Assembly (NCBI RefSeq): GCF_024345995.1
Contig: NZ_JAGQCE010000005.1
Span: 1-64,000, forward strand
Length of the DNA: 64,000 bases
Reading direction: 5' to 3'
Source of the DNA: Synechococcus sp. Cruz-7E5
Lineage (GTDB): Bacteria; Cyanobacteriota; Cyanobacteriia; PCC-6307; Cyanobiaceae
The notes under the pieces are model-generated. The model did not search any database. It had not been told where the DNA came from and saw nothing but the letters and a program-made list of their open reading frames with translations. This document shows positions 19,832-28,751 of the stretch, piece by piece (the first letter of the stretch is position 1; each line of letters begins with the position of its first letter). The position numbers were made by a program, and so were the translations under genes.

Positions 19832-20863
19832 ATGGACAAGCCTGGCCCGAGCGAGACCGAACCGGATCAGCAGCTGGGCGCAGCGCTGCCTGTGCCGCTG
19901 CCTCTGCCTCTTCCGCAGCACGCCCCCGAAGGCTTTCGCTCCGGCTTCGTGGCCCTGATCGGCCGCCCCAACGTCGGCAAATCAACCCTGCTCAATCGCC
20001 TGGTGGGCGAGAAGGTGGCAATCACCTCCCCCGTTGCACAGACCACCCGCAACCGGCTGCGGGCCATCCTGACCACCCCCAGCGCCCAGCTGGTGCTGCT
20101 GGATACCCCCGGCATCCACAAGCCCCATCACCTGCTGGGGGAGCGTCTGGTGAAAACCGCTCGCGCCGCGATCGGCGATGTGGATGTGGTGCTGTTGCTG
20201 GTGGATGGCAGCGAGCCGGCAGGACGCGGCGATGGCTTCATCGTGGAGCTGCTCCGCTTCAGTCGTGCGCCGGTGCTGGTGGCACTCAACAAGATCGATC
20301 TGATGGACCCTGCCAGAGCGGCCGAACTGGAAGCCAGCTACCGGGAGCTGCTGACGCTCTCCGATCAGCGCGCCGATCCGGCCGATCCCGGTCAGCGCCG
20401 CAGCGACTGGCCGTTGTTGGCCTGCAGCGCCAGCACCGGTGCGGGCTGCGCCGAGCTGGTGGAGGCCCTGGCTACTCGGCTGCCCCTCGGCCCCCATCTC
20501 TATCCCCCGGATGCGGTCAGCGATCAACCCGAGCAACTGCTGCTGGCGGAGCTGATCCGCGAACAGGTCCTGACTCTCACCCGGGAGGAGGTGCCCCACT
20601 CCGTGGCCGTGCAGGTGGAGCGGATCGTGGAAGACGGCAAGCGCATCGCCGTGCTGGCAACGGTGCTGGTGGAGCGCTCCAGCCAGAAGGGAATCCTGAT
20701 CGGCAAGCGCGGCCAGATGCTCAAGGAGATCGGCAGCGGGGCCAGGGCCCAGATGCAGAAAGTGTTCGACGGGCCGGTGTACCTGGAACTGTTCGTGAAA
20801 GTGGTGCCCAACTGGCGGCGCAACCCGGCGCGGCTGGCAGAACTCGGCTACCGCGGCGACTGA
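19832..20863 (+). CDS. era: GTPase Era
   Basis: Era is a Ras-like GTPase with a KH domain that binds the 3' end of 16S rRNA and helps 30S maturation. The 343-residue protein has G1 GRPNVGKS at 44-51, G3 DTPG at 91-94, G4 NKID at 153-156, and a KH domain with GILIGKRGQMLKEIG near residues 285-300. The N-terminus carries about 35 extra residues, rich in Pro and Leu, compared with E. coli. The ATG at 19832 gives MDKPGPSETE; the longer frame upstream is the antisense of the neighbouring gene. Confidence 0.96.
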   Translation: MDKPGPSETEPDQQLGAALPVPLPLPLPQHAPEGFRSGFVALIGRPNVGKSTLLNRLVGEKVAITSPVAQTTRNRLRAILTTPSAQLVLLDTPGIHKPHHLLGERLVKTARAAIGDVDVVLLLVDGSEPAGRGDGFIVELLRFSRAPVLVALNKIDLMDPARAAELEASYRELLTLSDQRADPADPGQRRSDWPLLACSASTGAGCAELVEALATRLPLGPHLYPPDAVSDQPEQLLLAELIREQVLTLTREEVPHSVAVQVERIVEDGKRIAVLATVLVERSSQKGILIGKRGQMLKEIGSGARAQMQKVFDGPVYLELFVKVVPNWRRNPARLAELGYRGD

Positions 20864-20925
20864 AGGCCGCCTCTGCGGCCTGCTACGGCGACTGAGAGGA
20901 TGGAGGGCCAGAGCGCGCCCCCGCC

Positions 20926-21414
20926 GTGAACGGCACCAGCCCCGCCTTCCCCCCCGAGGACCTGCCAGCTTTTCTAGACCTCTGCGCTGGTCAGTGGATG
21001 GTGCTGCGCAGCCGGATGGAGGCCACCACGGCCGCCAGCGGGGACGATGACGCCTGGCATGACAGCAACCGCGGCGACCTGGGAGTGAGCCTGCGCCCGG
21101 GCACACCGGGCCGCTCCCTGGGCGGACTGGAGGTGACGGCTCCCGATGGCCAGGCACGACAACTCGACTTCGAGGCCGGCGGAATCCTGCTGGGCGCCGA
21201 GGGCAGCATCGGCCACTGGCAGCTGTGGCCCGACGGCAGCCTGGAGCTGGTGATCGCAAGCGGTGGTCAGGAGCAGCGCGAGCGGATCTGGTTCACCAAA
21301 CCGAACCTGCGCCTGCGCAGCGTGATCATCAACGGCGCCGATGGCCAGCCTGAGCAGGCAAGTTTCTGCTCGGAGATCCGCCGCGTCAGCCGCCCGGCCC
21401 CAGTGGAGAGCTGA
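20926..21414 (+). CDS. Phycobiliprotein lyase, CpcS/CpeS family
   Basis: CpcS/CpeS proteins are lipocalin-fold chromophore lyases that attach phycobilins to cysteines (often Cys84) of phycobiliproteins. The 162-residue product opens with [15 protein letters not shown] and ends with the family block [15 protein letters not shown] followed by [13 protein letters not shown], which carry the conserved Trp, Arg and Ser residues. Which subunit it serves cannot be told from sequence alone. Start is GTG at 20926, 63 bases after era; the trmD-ispF frame follows 5 bases later. Its presence shows the host has phycobilisomes, which excludes most Prochlorococcus. Confidence 0.85.
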   Translation: MNGTSPAFPPEDLPAFLDLCAGQWMVLRSRMEATTAASGDDDAWHDSNRGDLGVSLRPGTPGRSLGGLEVTAPDGQARQLDFEAGGILLGAEGSIGHWQLWPDGSLELVIASGGQEQRERIWFTKPNLRLRSVIINGADGQPEQASFCSEIRRVSRPAPVES

Positions 21415-21419
21415 GCGCG

Positions 21420-22649
21420 ATGCGGCTGGATGTGGTGAGCCTGGCTCCCGAGTCGTTTGCGCCGCTCACCAGCCTCGGCGTGATCGGGCGGGCCTTCAAC
21501 GCCGGGATCGCCGAACTGCATACCCACAACCCCCGCGATCACGCCAGCGATCGCTATCGCAAGGTCGACGACCAGCCCTACGGCGGCGGGGCGGGCATGG
21601 TGCTCAAGCCGGAGCCGGTGTTCGCGGCCTTCGAGTCGATCCCCGTGCTGGAGCGGCGCCGGGTGCTGCTGCTCAGCCCCCAGGGTCAGCCCCTGCGTCA
21701 GGCCGACCTGCAGCGCTGGGCCCGGGAGCACGACCAACTCGTGCTGCTGTGCGGCCACTACGAGGGCTTCGACGAGCGCATCCGCAACCTCGCTGACGAG
21801 GAGGTTTCACTGGGGGATTTCGTGCTCACCGGCGGCGAGCTGGCAGCCATGGTGCTGATCAACGGCGTGGTGCGGCTGCTGCCGGGCACGGTGGGCTGCG
21901 CCGAGTCGCTGCTGGAGGAAAGCCACAGCTCACTGTTGTTGGAGCACCCCCACTACACCCGTCCGGCCGAGTTCCGGGGCCTGGCGGTGCCTCAGGTGCT
22001 GCGCAGCGGCGACCACGGCGCCATCGCCCGCTGGCGGGCCCAGCAGCAACAGGAGCGCACGAAGCAGCGGCGCCCCGACCTGCACCGCCGCTGGCGGGAG
22101 CAACAGAGCGCGGCAGGGCTGGAGGCCGCCAACCTTCAGGATGGGGGCATGCAGATGCGGATCGGCAACGGCTACGACATCCACCGGCTGGTGCCGGGCC
22201 GCCCGCTGATCCTGGGAGGCCAGACTCTGGAACACCCCGCCGGGCTGGGCCTCGATGGCCACAGCGACGCCGACGTGCTGGTGCACGCCCTGATGGATGC
22301 CCTGCTGGGGGCACTCAGCCTGGGGGACATCGGCCAGCATTTCCCCCCGGACGACGAGCGCTGGCGCGGTGCGGACAGCCTGGTGCTGCTGGAGCAGGTG
22401 ATGGACCTGGTGCGCGAGCGCGGCTGGCAGGTGGTGAACGTGGATACGGTGGTGGTCGCCGAGCGCCCGAAGCTGCGGCCCCATATCGCCGCCATGCGCG
22501 CCGCGCTCTCCCAACGCATGGGACTCAATCCCGACCAGGTGGGCATCAAGGCCACCACCAATGAGACCCTTGGTCCCACTGGACGTGAAGAGGGAATCGC
22601 CTGCCACGCCGTGGCGTTGCTGGCGCCCTCAGGAGATGGGAATGGGTAG
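21420..22649 (+). CDS. trmD-ispF: TrmD-IspF fusion: tRNA (guanine-37-N1)-methyltransferase joined to MECDP synthase
   Basis: One uninterrupted 409-codon frame encodes two complete enzymes. Residues 1 to about 235 are TrmD, the SAM-dependent trefoil-knot enzyme making m1G37 in tRNA ([23 protein letters not shown] at 111-121, [11 protein letters not shown] at 130-140). Residues about 247-403 are IspF of the non-mevalonate isoprenoid pathway, with metal ligands D253 and H255 in [11 protein letters not shown]289 in the segment starting [11 protein letters not shown] (281), and KATTNETLG at 377-385. No stop codon lies between them; the linker is about 10 residues. Two in-frame ATGs (22149, 22155) preceded by AGGATGGGGG could also start a free IspF. 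A sequencing indel is possible. Confidence 0.9.
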   Translation: MRLDVVSLAPESFAPLTSLGVIGRAFNAGIAELHTHNPRDHASDRYRKVDDQPYGGGAGMVLKPEPVFAAFESIPVLERRRVLLLSPQGQPLRQADLQRWAREHDQLVLLCGHYEGFDERIRNLADEEVSLGDFVLTGGELAAMVLINGVVRLLPGTVGCAESLLEESHSSLLLEHPHYTRPAEFRGLAVPQVLRSGDHGAIARWRAQQQQERTKQRRPDLHRRWREQQSAAGLEAANLQDGGMQMRIGNGYDIHRLVPGRPLILGGQTLEHPAGLGLDGHSDADVLVHALMDALLGALSLGDIGQHFPPDDERWRGADSLVLLEQVMDLVRERGWQVVNVDTVVVAERPKLRPHIAAMRAALSQRMGLNPDQVGIKATTNETLGPTGREEGIACHAVALLAPSGDGNG

Positions 22650-23109
22650 GGTCTGGGTTCTGGCCCTGTTCATGGTGACCATGCTTCTGGGTGTGACACC
22701 CACGACCGTGGCAGCTGCAGGCGCTTCAGCGCCCCCATCCACCGTGAGCACCAGCTCCACAGACACAGCTGCCGGCGACGTTGTCGAACTGCAGGAGGTG
22801 GTGGAGATCTTGCGCCTGAAGGTGCCCGCTGCCGATCGGGAGGCCTGGCTGGTGGCTGAGCGGCAGAGCTGGGAGCCCTGGTTGCAGAAGCAGAGCGGCT
22901 TCCTTGAGCGTCGGGTTTACTGGGATTCCACCAGCGAAGAGGGAGTGCTGCTGATCCGCTGGGCCAGCCGCCAACAGTGGCAGGGCATCGCCGCCGCCGA
23001 GGTGGAGCGGGTGCAGGAACGCTTCGATCAGCTGGCGCGCCGCGGAACCGGCCGCAGCGATCCCCATCCTTTTCCATTGCTATTCAGCGGTGAGCTGATC
23101 CCCCAATGA
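22636..23109 (+). CDS. Exported cyanobacterial protein, TIGR03792-like
   Basis: A 157-residue protein with an N-terminal hydrophobic signal (about residues 4-25, ending near VAAAGA), a Ser/Thr-rich stretch, then a domain with [39 protein letters not shown] and [14 protein letters not shown]. This pattern resembles the uncharacterised cyanobacterial family TIGR03792, an antibiotic-monooxygenase-like ferredoxin fold. The ATG at 22636 overlaps the end of the trmD-ispF frame by 14 bases; an ATG at 22642 is equally possible. Its stop overlaps the larB ATG by four bases. Function is unknown. Confidence 0.75.
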   Translation: MGMGRVWVLALFMVTMLLGVTPTTVAAAGASAPPSTVSTSSTDTAAGDVVELQEVVEILRLKVPAADREAWLVAERQSWEPWLQKQSGFLERRVYWDSTSEEGVLLIRWASRQQWQGIAAAEVERVQERFDQLARRGTGRSDPHPFPLLFSGELIPQ

Positions 23110-23837
23110 CCCCACCCGAGCAACTGGCGCGGCTTGATCTGGGGCGGCGCGAGCGGCTGGGGATGCTGGAAGCGGTCTGGGGTGAGAACAAGGACGTCGA
23201 TCAGATCACGGTGATCCTCGAGCGCCTGCACCAGGCCGGGGAGCTCGCCCTGGTCACCCGGGTGACCGCCGAGAAAGCCGCAGCGATCGAGGAATGGCTC
23301 CAGCGCGCACGACCCCAGATCGCCGCCGACCTGGGTCACCACCGCCAGGCACGCTGTCTCACCAGCGGCATCCTGCCCAGCGCGGATCCGGCCCTGGGGC
23401 TGGTGCATGTGCTCTGCGGCGGCACCAGTGATCTGCCCGTGGCCCACGAAGCCCAGTTGGCCCTGCGCTGCCATGGAGTGCGTACCGAACTTGTGGTGGA
23501 TGTGGGTGTGGCCGGTCTGCACCGGTTACTGGATGAGCTGCCGCGGCTGCGGGGCGCCCAGGTGCTGATCGCCTGCGCCGGCATGGAAGGCGCCCTGCCA
23601 ACCGTGCTGGCGGGGCTGCTGCCCCAGCCGGTGATCGGCGTTCCGGTGTCGGTTGGCTACGGCGTGAGTGCCGGCGGAGCGGCCGCCCTCAACGGGATGC
23701 TGGCCAGCTGCGCCCCTGGGCTGAGTGTGGTGAACATCGACAATGGCTACGGGGCCGCCATGGCGGCCCTGCGCATCCTGCTGGCCCTCAGAGGTGCTGC
23801 AGCTGCGGATAGGCCGTCAGCAACTCCTCGGTGCTGA
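23106..23837 (+). CDS. larB: LarB, pyridinium-3,5-biscarboxylic acid mononucleotide synthase
   Basis: LarB carboxylates and hydrolyses nicotinic acid adenine dinucleotide, the first step to the nickel-pincer cofactor of lactate racemase-type enzymes. The 243-residue protein has the LarB N-terminal helices with DQITVILERL and an AIR-carboxylase (PurE-like) C-terminal domain with GTSDLPVAHEA and VGVPVSVGYGVSAGG, ending NIDNGYGAAMAA. The ATG at 23106 overlaps the upstream stop. LarA, LarC and LarE are not in this window. The 3' end overlaps the convergent DUF1517 gene by 50 bases, so the last residues (RGAAAADRPSATPRC) may be poorly conserved. Confidence 0.87.
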   Translation: MTPPEQLARLDLGRRERLGMLEAVWGENKDVDQITVILERLHQAGELALVTRVTAEKAAAIEEWLQRARPQIAADLGHHRQARCLTSGILPSADPALGLVHVLCGGTSDLPVAHEAQLALRCHGVRTELVVDVGVAGLHRLLDELPRLRGAQVLIACAGMEGALPTVLAGLLPQPVIGVPVSVGYGVSAGGAAALNGMLASCAPGLSVVNIDNGYGAAMAALRILLALRGAAAADRPSATPRC

Positions 23838-24774
23838 GGACTTCTCCCTTGCCCTCCGGCTGCCAGATCACCTCCAGGGCAATCAGATCTCCGACCGAAA
23901 CCGCGCCGATCACGCCAAGGGCGTCGCGCAGATCGTCGGCGCTGCTGATGGTCTTGATGGGGATGCGGCCCCGGCTGGCCACCAGCAGGGTGACGGCGAT
24001 GAAATCGCTGGTGGCATCAGTGGGGCCACTGGTGGCGGCTTCATCCTGGAAGCGCCGACCGCTCACGTTGGAGGTGACCTCACTGCGCAGCTTGCTGCGC
24101 TCGGTCATCGAGAGACGATTGAAGGTGGATTCGGCGCTGGCGAAGGGCACCTGACCCAGTTCGCTGTTGGCATAAACCCAGAGGTCGGGCTGGCGCAGCA
24201 AGGACAGGCTGGTTTCCTGCAGCAGGCGCTGCAGACCGCTGCTGCCAGTAGTGTCGGCGGTGGCGGCCAGGCGGCGCAGATCGTCCTGCAGTTCACGGGC
24301 AGAAGACAGCAGACCCACCTGCAACTGGGCAATGGTGACCGGTCCATCTGCGCGGGGAGCCGCAGCCAGGGAACCACCGCCGCCACTGGTCATGCCGCCG
24401 CCGCCGCCGCGAAGGGTGTTGACAAGGAAGCCAGCGATCGCCATCAGGATCAGGAAGCCGAACAGGCCCCCGCCACCAAAGCCGAAAATGGGGATCAGGA
24501 AGGGGAAACCGATCCCGCCCCCATAGCCACCGCGGTAACCGCCACCGCCATAGCCGCCCTGATAGCCGCCGCCACCGCCGCTGTAACTGCGAGGCATGGA
24601 GGGAGCGGAGCGGAAGCTGCCGCCACCGATGCGCCCACCGCGGGCGGCCCAGCTGGGAGCTGGCGATGACAACAGCAGCAGGCCGCTCGCCAGGAGCGGC
24701 ACCAGGACCAGCAGGGAAAGCCGGCGCAGCCTGGCGAAAGCGATCGGAAAAGGACGAGGGGACACAGGTGTCAC
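23788..24774 (-). CDS. DUF1517 family membrane protein
   Basis: A 328-residue exported or membrane protein. A signal or first helix spans about residues 17-43, ending SWAARGGRIGGG. A Gly/Tyr-rich low-complexity stretch follows (about 60-88), then a second hydrophobic segment with GFLILMAIAGFLV, another Gly run, and a soluble C-terminal domain with LSSARELQDDLRRLA and SDFIAVTLLVASRGRIP that matches DUF1517, a family shared by cyanobacteria and chloroplasts. Its role is not established. The gene lies upstream-to-downstream after thiS on the minus strand (20-base gap). Confidence 0.83.
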   Translation of the reverse strand: MTPVSPRPFPIAFARLRRLSLLVLVPLLASGLLLLSSPAPSWAARGGRIGGGSFRSAPSMPRSYSGGGGGYQGGYGGGGYRGGYGGGIGFPFLIPIFGFGGGGLFGFLILMAIAGFLVNTLRGGGGGMTSGGGGSLAAAPRADGPVTIAQLQVGLLSSARELQDDLRRLAATADTTGSSGLQRLLQETSLSLLRQPDLWVYANSELGQVPFASAESTFNRLSMTERSKLRSEVTSNVSGRRFQDEAATSGPTDATSDFIAVTLLVASRGRIPIKTISSADDLRDALGVIGAVSVGDLIALEVIWQPEGKGEVLSTEELLTAYPQLQHL

Positions 24775-24794
24775 CCGAAGCGAGTGCGCTGAAT

Positions 24795-25028
24795 CTAGGA
24801 ACCACCCCCCACGATGGTGACCACCTCCAGTACGGCCTCCTCACCAACCGCCTGCTGGGCCCAGGCCGTGCGGGGCAGGATTTCGCCGTTGAACTCCACC
24901 ACCACCAGCCGAGGTTCATAGCCGAAGTGGCGCAACACCTCCAGCAGTGGGAGCTCAGCCGGGCAGGTGCGCGCTTCCCCGTTGAGCTGGATCATGAGGC
25001 TGCCGCTGGCCCCGTGTTCCTCGCTCAT
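24795..25028 (-). CDS. thiS: Sulfur carrier protein ThiS
   Basis: ThiS is a ubiquitin-fold carrier whose C-terminal Gly-Gly is thiocarboxylated and donates sulfur to the thiazole of thiamine. The 77-residue product has MIQLNGEARTC, LEVLRHFGYEPRLVVVEFNGEI and ends TIVGGGS. The last residue is Ser, after the expected glycines, which is unusual because activation needs a free C-terminal glycine. The ATG at 25028 overlaps the thiE stop by four bases, confirming a thiamine operon. No TPP riboswitch is apparent upstream of the pair. Confidence 0.88.
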   Translation of the reverse strand: MSEEHGASGSLMIQLNGEARTCPAELPLLEVLRHFGYEPRLVVVEFNGEILPRTAWAQQAVGEEAVLEVVTIVGGGS

Positions 25029-26125
25029 GCCTCCTCCCCCAGGGTCTTGAGCAACTCGAGGCTGGCCGCGCCCGGATCGCTCGCCTCGATGATCGCTCTC
25101 ACCACCGCCACCCGGCGGCCACCGGCCGCCTGGACCGGCGCCAGCGTGGTGGCATCGATCCCTCCGATCGCGAAGAACGGAATCGGACTTTCAGCCGCTG
25201 CCTGACGCACGTAGGCCAGACCCACGGGCTCACGGCCGGGCTTGGTCGGGGTGGCGTTGATGGGGCCAACGCCCACATAATCGCAGCCATCGGCCACCGC
25301 CTGACGCAACTGCTCGATCCGATGGGTGCTGCGGCCGATCAGGCGATCCGGGCCCAGCAGGCGGCGCGCCTCTGCGGGGGGCAGATCCCCCTGGCCCAGG
25401 TGCACCCCATCGGCCTCCACTGCCATGGCCAGATCCACCCGGTCGTTGATGATGAACAGCGCGCCATGGCGTGAGCAGAGCTGACGCAGGGCACGGGCCT
25501 CCTGCCAGCGGTCCACGTCGGCGCTCTCCTTGGCGCGGTACTGGACCAGACGCACCCCCGCATCAAGGGCCGCGGCCACGGTTTCGAGCAGGTGGGTCGA
25601 TGGGGTGGTGATCAGATACAGATGGCAGCGCAGCAGCTGCTCACGGCGGCCCGCGGCAGCACCACAGGCCCGCATCAGATCCAGCTCCAGGTCGTAGAGG
25701 GCGTAGCGGATGGCTGCAGCCTCGGAGGCCAGGAGCGGATCACTGGCGCGGCCGAACTCCTCCAGCACCCTCAGGGCCTCCTGGGCACGGCCGGCATTGG
25801 CGGCCACCACCTGGGCGGGTTGCGTTCGCTCGGCCTGGGCTGGATGGGCCAGGCCCGCTCCCCCATCGCTGGCGGTGTGGCGGGCCGCCTTGTAGGCGGG
25901 GAGGTGACAGCGGCCCAGGCGCTGGCGCAGGTCCTTGAGCCGAGCCACCAGATCCTGGCGGTCGAGGCCGAAGCGGCACCAGTCTTCGAGCACCCGCAGG
26001 CCTTCGCGGGAACGGTCGAGATTGGCATCGAGCAGGCGCAGCACTGCCGGCTCAGGCGTAGTCGGGGCGGCAGTCACGGGAGCGGAACCTGCGTAAGGTG
26101 ATGGCGACTCCAGCTGGGTGGCCAT
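25025..26125 (-). CDS. thiE: ThiD2-ThiE thiamine phosphate synthase
   Basis: The 366-residue protein joins a ThiD2-type domain (about residues 25-150, LLDANLDRSREGLRVLED; an HMP-phosphate kinase-related module known in cyanobacteria) to ThiE (about 165-366), the TIM-barrel enzyme that couples HMP-PP and thiazole phosphate. ThiE hallmarks are VRLVQYRAK, FIINDRVDLA, ADGVHLGQGDLP, YVGVGPINATPTKP and FFAIGGI. The start is uncertain: ATG at 26125 shares a CATG with the opposite-strand peptide at 26124, and a GTG at 26077 is also possible. It is coupled to thiS. Confidence 0.9.
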   Translation of the reverse strand: MATQLESPSPYAGSAPVTAAPTTPEPAVLRLLDANLDRSREGLRVLEDWCRFGLDRQDLVARLKDLRQRLGRCHLPAYKAARHTASDGGAGLAHPAQAERTQPAQVVAANAGRAQEALRVLEEFGRASDPLLASEAAAIRYALYDLELDLMRACGAAAGRREQLLRCHLYLITTPSTHLLETVAAALDAGVRLVQYRAKESADVDRWQEARALRQLCSRHGALFIINDRVDLAMAVEADGVHLGQGDLPPAEARRLLGPDRLIGRSTHRIEQLRQAVADGCDYVGVGPINATPTKPGREPVGLAYVRQAAAESPIPFFAIGGIDATTLAPVQAAGGRRVAVVRAIIEASDPGAASLELLKTLGEEA

Positions 26126-26237
26126 GGATTTCGGCGGTGGTGACAGTCCGATGCTGGTGCTGATCTCAGGAATCCTGCTGCTCGGGGGCATCGCCGCCTT
26201 CATCGGCTGGGGTCTGAGCAACGCTTACGCCCCCTGA
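26124..26237 (+). CDS. Putative 37-residue single-pass membrane peptide
   Basis: A small frame between thiE and ribF, ATG at 26124 and TGA at 26235-26237. The product starts MDFGGGDSP, continues as one clear hydrophobic helix (about residues 10-30, MLVLISGILLLGGIAAFIGW) and ends SNAYAP. Size and layout resemble the small subunits of thylakoid complexes, but I cannot match it to a named Psb, Psa or Pet protein. Its ATG and the thiE ATG share one CATG on opposite strands, and its end overlaps the ribF stop by 13 bases. No strong ribosome-binding site is seen, so it is a candidate only. Confidence 0.5.
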   Translation: MDFGGGDSPMLVLISGILLLGGIAAFIGWGLSNAYAP

Positions 26238-27244
26238 GACTCCAGGGAGAGCAGGCTACGGGCCAGCGCCGCGTCCACGCCGATCTGGTGGCTGAGTTCC
26301 TCCAGGCTGGCAAAACGTTGCTGGCGGCGCAGCAGCTGCACCGGCTCCACCTCCAGATCACGGCCCACCAGCTCCAGGTCACGGTCCAGCAGGTGCACTT
26401 CCACCGCCGAAGGGGCCAGAGGGTCCACCGTGGGCTGGGGACCCAGGTTCATCACTGCAGCCATAGGAGCGCCAGAGGGCAGCAACATGTCGCCAGCATC
26501 GACGGGCCCGAGGATGCGCACCCAGGCGGCATAGACCCCCTCCTGGGGCAGAAACTTGCGGCCGTCCACCTGAAGATTGGCCGTGGGCCAACTGAGCTGC
26601 CGGCCCAGCCCCCGCCCGCGCACGACCCGGCCGCTGAAGCGGTAAGGACGCTCCAGCAGGCGGTTGGCCTCGTCGATGGCGCCGGCGGCCAGGGCCCGGC
26701 GGATGCGGCTGCTGCTGATCCGCTCGGCCCCGTCCCAAAGCATCGAGGAGACCAGCACCCGCAGGCCATGGCGCCCTCCGATCTCCCGCAGGCTGGCGGT
26801 ATCACCGGCCCGGTCATGGCCGAAACGGAAGTTCTCGCCCACGGCCACCTCCCTGGCCTGGAGCTCACCCACCAGCACTTGTTCCACGAACGCCTCAGGA
26901 CTGAGCAGGGAAAGGCCGCGGGTGAAGGGCACCAGCACCAGCTGGCGGATGCCGTAGGGCTCGAGCAGGGTCAGCTTCTCGCCGGGGAGATCGAGGCGCA
27001 GGCGCGGTTCGCCGTAAAGCAGCTCGCGCGGATGGGGCCAGAAACTCACCACCGTGGGAATCAGCCCTGGGGTGGGGGCGGCGGCGATGGCGGCGATCAC
27101 CCGGCGGTGCCCCTGGTGCAGGCCATCGAAACTGCCCAGGGCGACGGCGGTGGGGCGCATCGCGTCCTGGGGGGAGCGCAGGGGAATCAAGGAATCGGAC
27201 AGGGCCCGGCTTGGAAACCATCCTTCCATGGGGGTTCCAGCCAT
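26225..27244 (-). CDS. ribF: Bifunctional riboflavin kinase / FAD synthetase
   Basis: RibF phosphorylates riboflavin to FMN and adenylates it to FAD. The 339-residue protein has the nucleotidyltransferase motif GSFDGLHQGHRRVI at 37-50, FRFGHDRAGD, the adenylylation loop ISSSRIRRAL, and the flavokinase domain with LSWPTANLQ and EGVYAAWV. The N-terminal 30 residues precede the first conserved strand, and a start at the ATG at 27229 is also possible. It is convergent with the small peptide at 26124 and divergent to the DUF3611 gene. Confidence 0.95.
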   Translation of the reverse strand: MAGTPMEGWFPSRALSDSLIPLRSPQDAMRPTAVALGSFDGLHQGHRRVIAAIAAAPTPGLIPTVVSFWPHPRELLYGEPRLRLDLPGEKLTLLEPYGIRQLVLVPFTRGLSLLSPEAFVEQVLVGELQAREVAVGENFRFGHDRAGDTASLREIGGRHGLRVLVSSMLWDGAERISSSRIRRALAAGAIDEANRLLERPYRFSGRVVRGRGLGRQLSWPTANLQVDGRKFLPQEGVYAAWVRILGPVDAGDMLLPSGAPMAAVMNLGPQPTVDPLAPSAVEVHLLDRDLELVGRDLEVEPVQLLRRQQRFASLEELSHQIGVDAALARSLLSLESQGA

Positions 27245-27310
27245 GGGGGAGGGCCGGCGCTGCTGGCCATGGCAAGTTTGTGACGCTCCGCCCCCCGGTT
27301 CCGCGCTCAG

Positions 27311-27892
27311 ATGGTTGACCGCCTCGATCTTCAGCTGGTCTCGGCTGCCCTGCGCCGGGTGGGCTGGATCCGCTTCTGGACCCAGTTGGCCCTCGGGGTC
27401 GTGGTAGTGGGGGTGCTGTTGTTCAACAACATCGGCGGCCGCCTGGCGGCCAACAGTGCCCGCTCCCTCGGACTCGGTCCCGGCCTGTCGCTGACCACCC
27501 TGTCGTTTTTCGTGCTGCTCTGGTGCCTCTGGCAGAGCTGGCTGGTGGTGCGCTGCGGCCAGGCCCTGGCCAGCCCCGCCCGCCCCAGCCGCGGCGAAAC
27601 CAGCCGCCTGATCAAACGGGGCGCTCTGGCCGATCTGGCCGGGCTGACCCTGGCAGCGGTGGGTTATCAGGCCCTGGCCGGCAGCCTGTTCGTGCAGGCC
27701 TCCATGCAGGTCCCAGGCTTCTTCGGGGCGCAGCTGGCGGTACCGCCCGGCACCCGCGGCGGCCTGATGGGGCTGCCGATCACCTCACTCGAGATGCTCT
27801 CGGTGCTGAGCAACACCCAGGTGCTGTTCGCCCACCTGATCGGCCTGTGGATGAGCCTCTGGCTGCTGCAGCGCGTTCACCGCCCCAGCTGA
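27311..27892 (+). CDS. DUF3611 family membrane protein
   Basis: A 193-residue integral membrane protein with four predicted hydrophobic segments (about 20-40, 58-78, 105-125 and 160-188). The opening [18 protein letters not shown] is characteristic of DUF3611, a family found in cyanobacteria and chloroplasts with no assigned biochemical role. [19 protein letters not shown] and FFGAQLAV are also conserved-looking. Start is ATG at 27311. The 3' end overlaps convergently with surE by 16 bases. Confidence 0.83.
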   Translation: MVDRLDLQLVSAALRRVGWIRFWTQLALGVVVVGVLLFNNIGGRLAANSARSLGLGPGLSLTTLSFFVLLWCLWQSWLVVRCGQALASPARPSRGETSRLIKRGALADLAGLTLAAVGYQALAGSLFVQASMQVPGFFGAQLAVPPGTRGGLMGLPITSLEMLSVLSNTQVLFAHLIGLWMSLWLLQRVHRPS

Positions 27893-28671
27893 ACCGGAAG
27901 GTCCTCCAGACCACCCCGCCAGAACAGCTCAGGCTGCAGCGGGGTGAGGGCAGCGCCGCCGGCATGGATCTGGGCCACGTCCGTGGGCCAGTCGCGGGGG
28001 CCGGCGGTGGCGGATTCCAGGTCATCGACCACCTCACCAGCCAGCCAGTAATAGGTGCGCCCGCGGGGGTCGGTGCGCTGGTCGAACTGGTCACGGTAGC
28101 GGCGCACAGCCGGGCGGCACCAGCGCAGGGAACCGATCCGCTCGATCGGCAGGGCCGGCACGTTGAGGTTGAGCAGCAGGCCCTCCGGCCAGGCGCCGGC
28201 CAGGGCCGCTTCGGCCACATCGAGAGCGAGCACGGCAGCCGGAGCGAACTGGCGCCAGTCGAAGCAGGCACTGCTGACCGCCAGGGCCGGCAGCCCCTCG
28301 AGGGTGCCCTCCATCGCCGCCGAAACCGTGCCGGAATAGAAGACGTCGCTGCCAAGGTTGGGGCCGTGGTTGATGCCGGAGAGCACCAGGTCGGGCGGAG
28401 TGCTCAGCAGCCGGCCCAGGGCGAGCTTGACGCAGTCGGAAGGGGTGCCGCTGCAGGCCCAGGCGGTGACGCCATCGGCGAAGAGCCGGTCGGCCCGCTC
28501 CGCCCGCAGCGGTGTCTGCATGGTGAGGCCATGGCCGGTTGCGGAACGCTCCTGGTCGGGGCAGACCACCGTGACCACATGGCCACGCCCAACCGCCTCG
28601 GCCGCCAGGGTTTGAATCCCCTCGGCGAACACCCCGTCGTCGTTGCTGATCAGGATCCGCAGGCTGGACAT
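27877..28671 (-). CDS. surE: 5'/3'-nucleotidase SurE
   Basis: SurE is a metal-dependent phosphatase acting on nucleoside monophosphates and short polyphosphates. The 264-residue product from the ATG at 28671 begins [13 protein letters not shown] (metal-binding D11 and D12), and shows [13 protein letters not shown] and the [19 protein letters not shown] core. The in-frame codon at 28704 would add 11 Pro-rich residues. It is divergent from pheS with 80 bases between them. Confidence 0.94.
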   Translation of the reverse strand: MSSLRILISNDDGVFAEGIQTLAAEAVGRGHVVTVVCPDQERSATGHGLTMQTPLRAERADRLFADGVTAWACSGTPSDCVKLALGRLLSTPPDLVLSGINHGPNLGSDVFYSGTVSAAMEGTLEGLPALAVSSACFDWRQFAPAAVLALDVAEAALAGAWPEGLLLNLNVPALPIERIGSLRWCRPAVRRYRDQFDQRTDPRGRTYYWLAGEVVDDLESATAGPRDWPTDVAQIHAGGAALTPLQPELFWRGGLEDLPVQLGR

Positions 28672-28751
28672 CGGGACCGGCAGGGGCAGGGGCGCAGGCG
28701 GCAACTTAGGCAGGCTCGCTCCGTACAGTCGATCGTTACCGCCCCCGATTC

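Noticed and set aside
24420-24600. Short repeated units that might suggest a CRISPR array or tandem repeat element.
   Set aside because: They are Gly and Tyr codons of the low-complexity segment of the DUF1517 protein; there are no spaced identical repeats.
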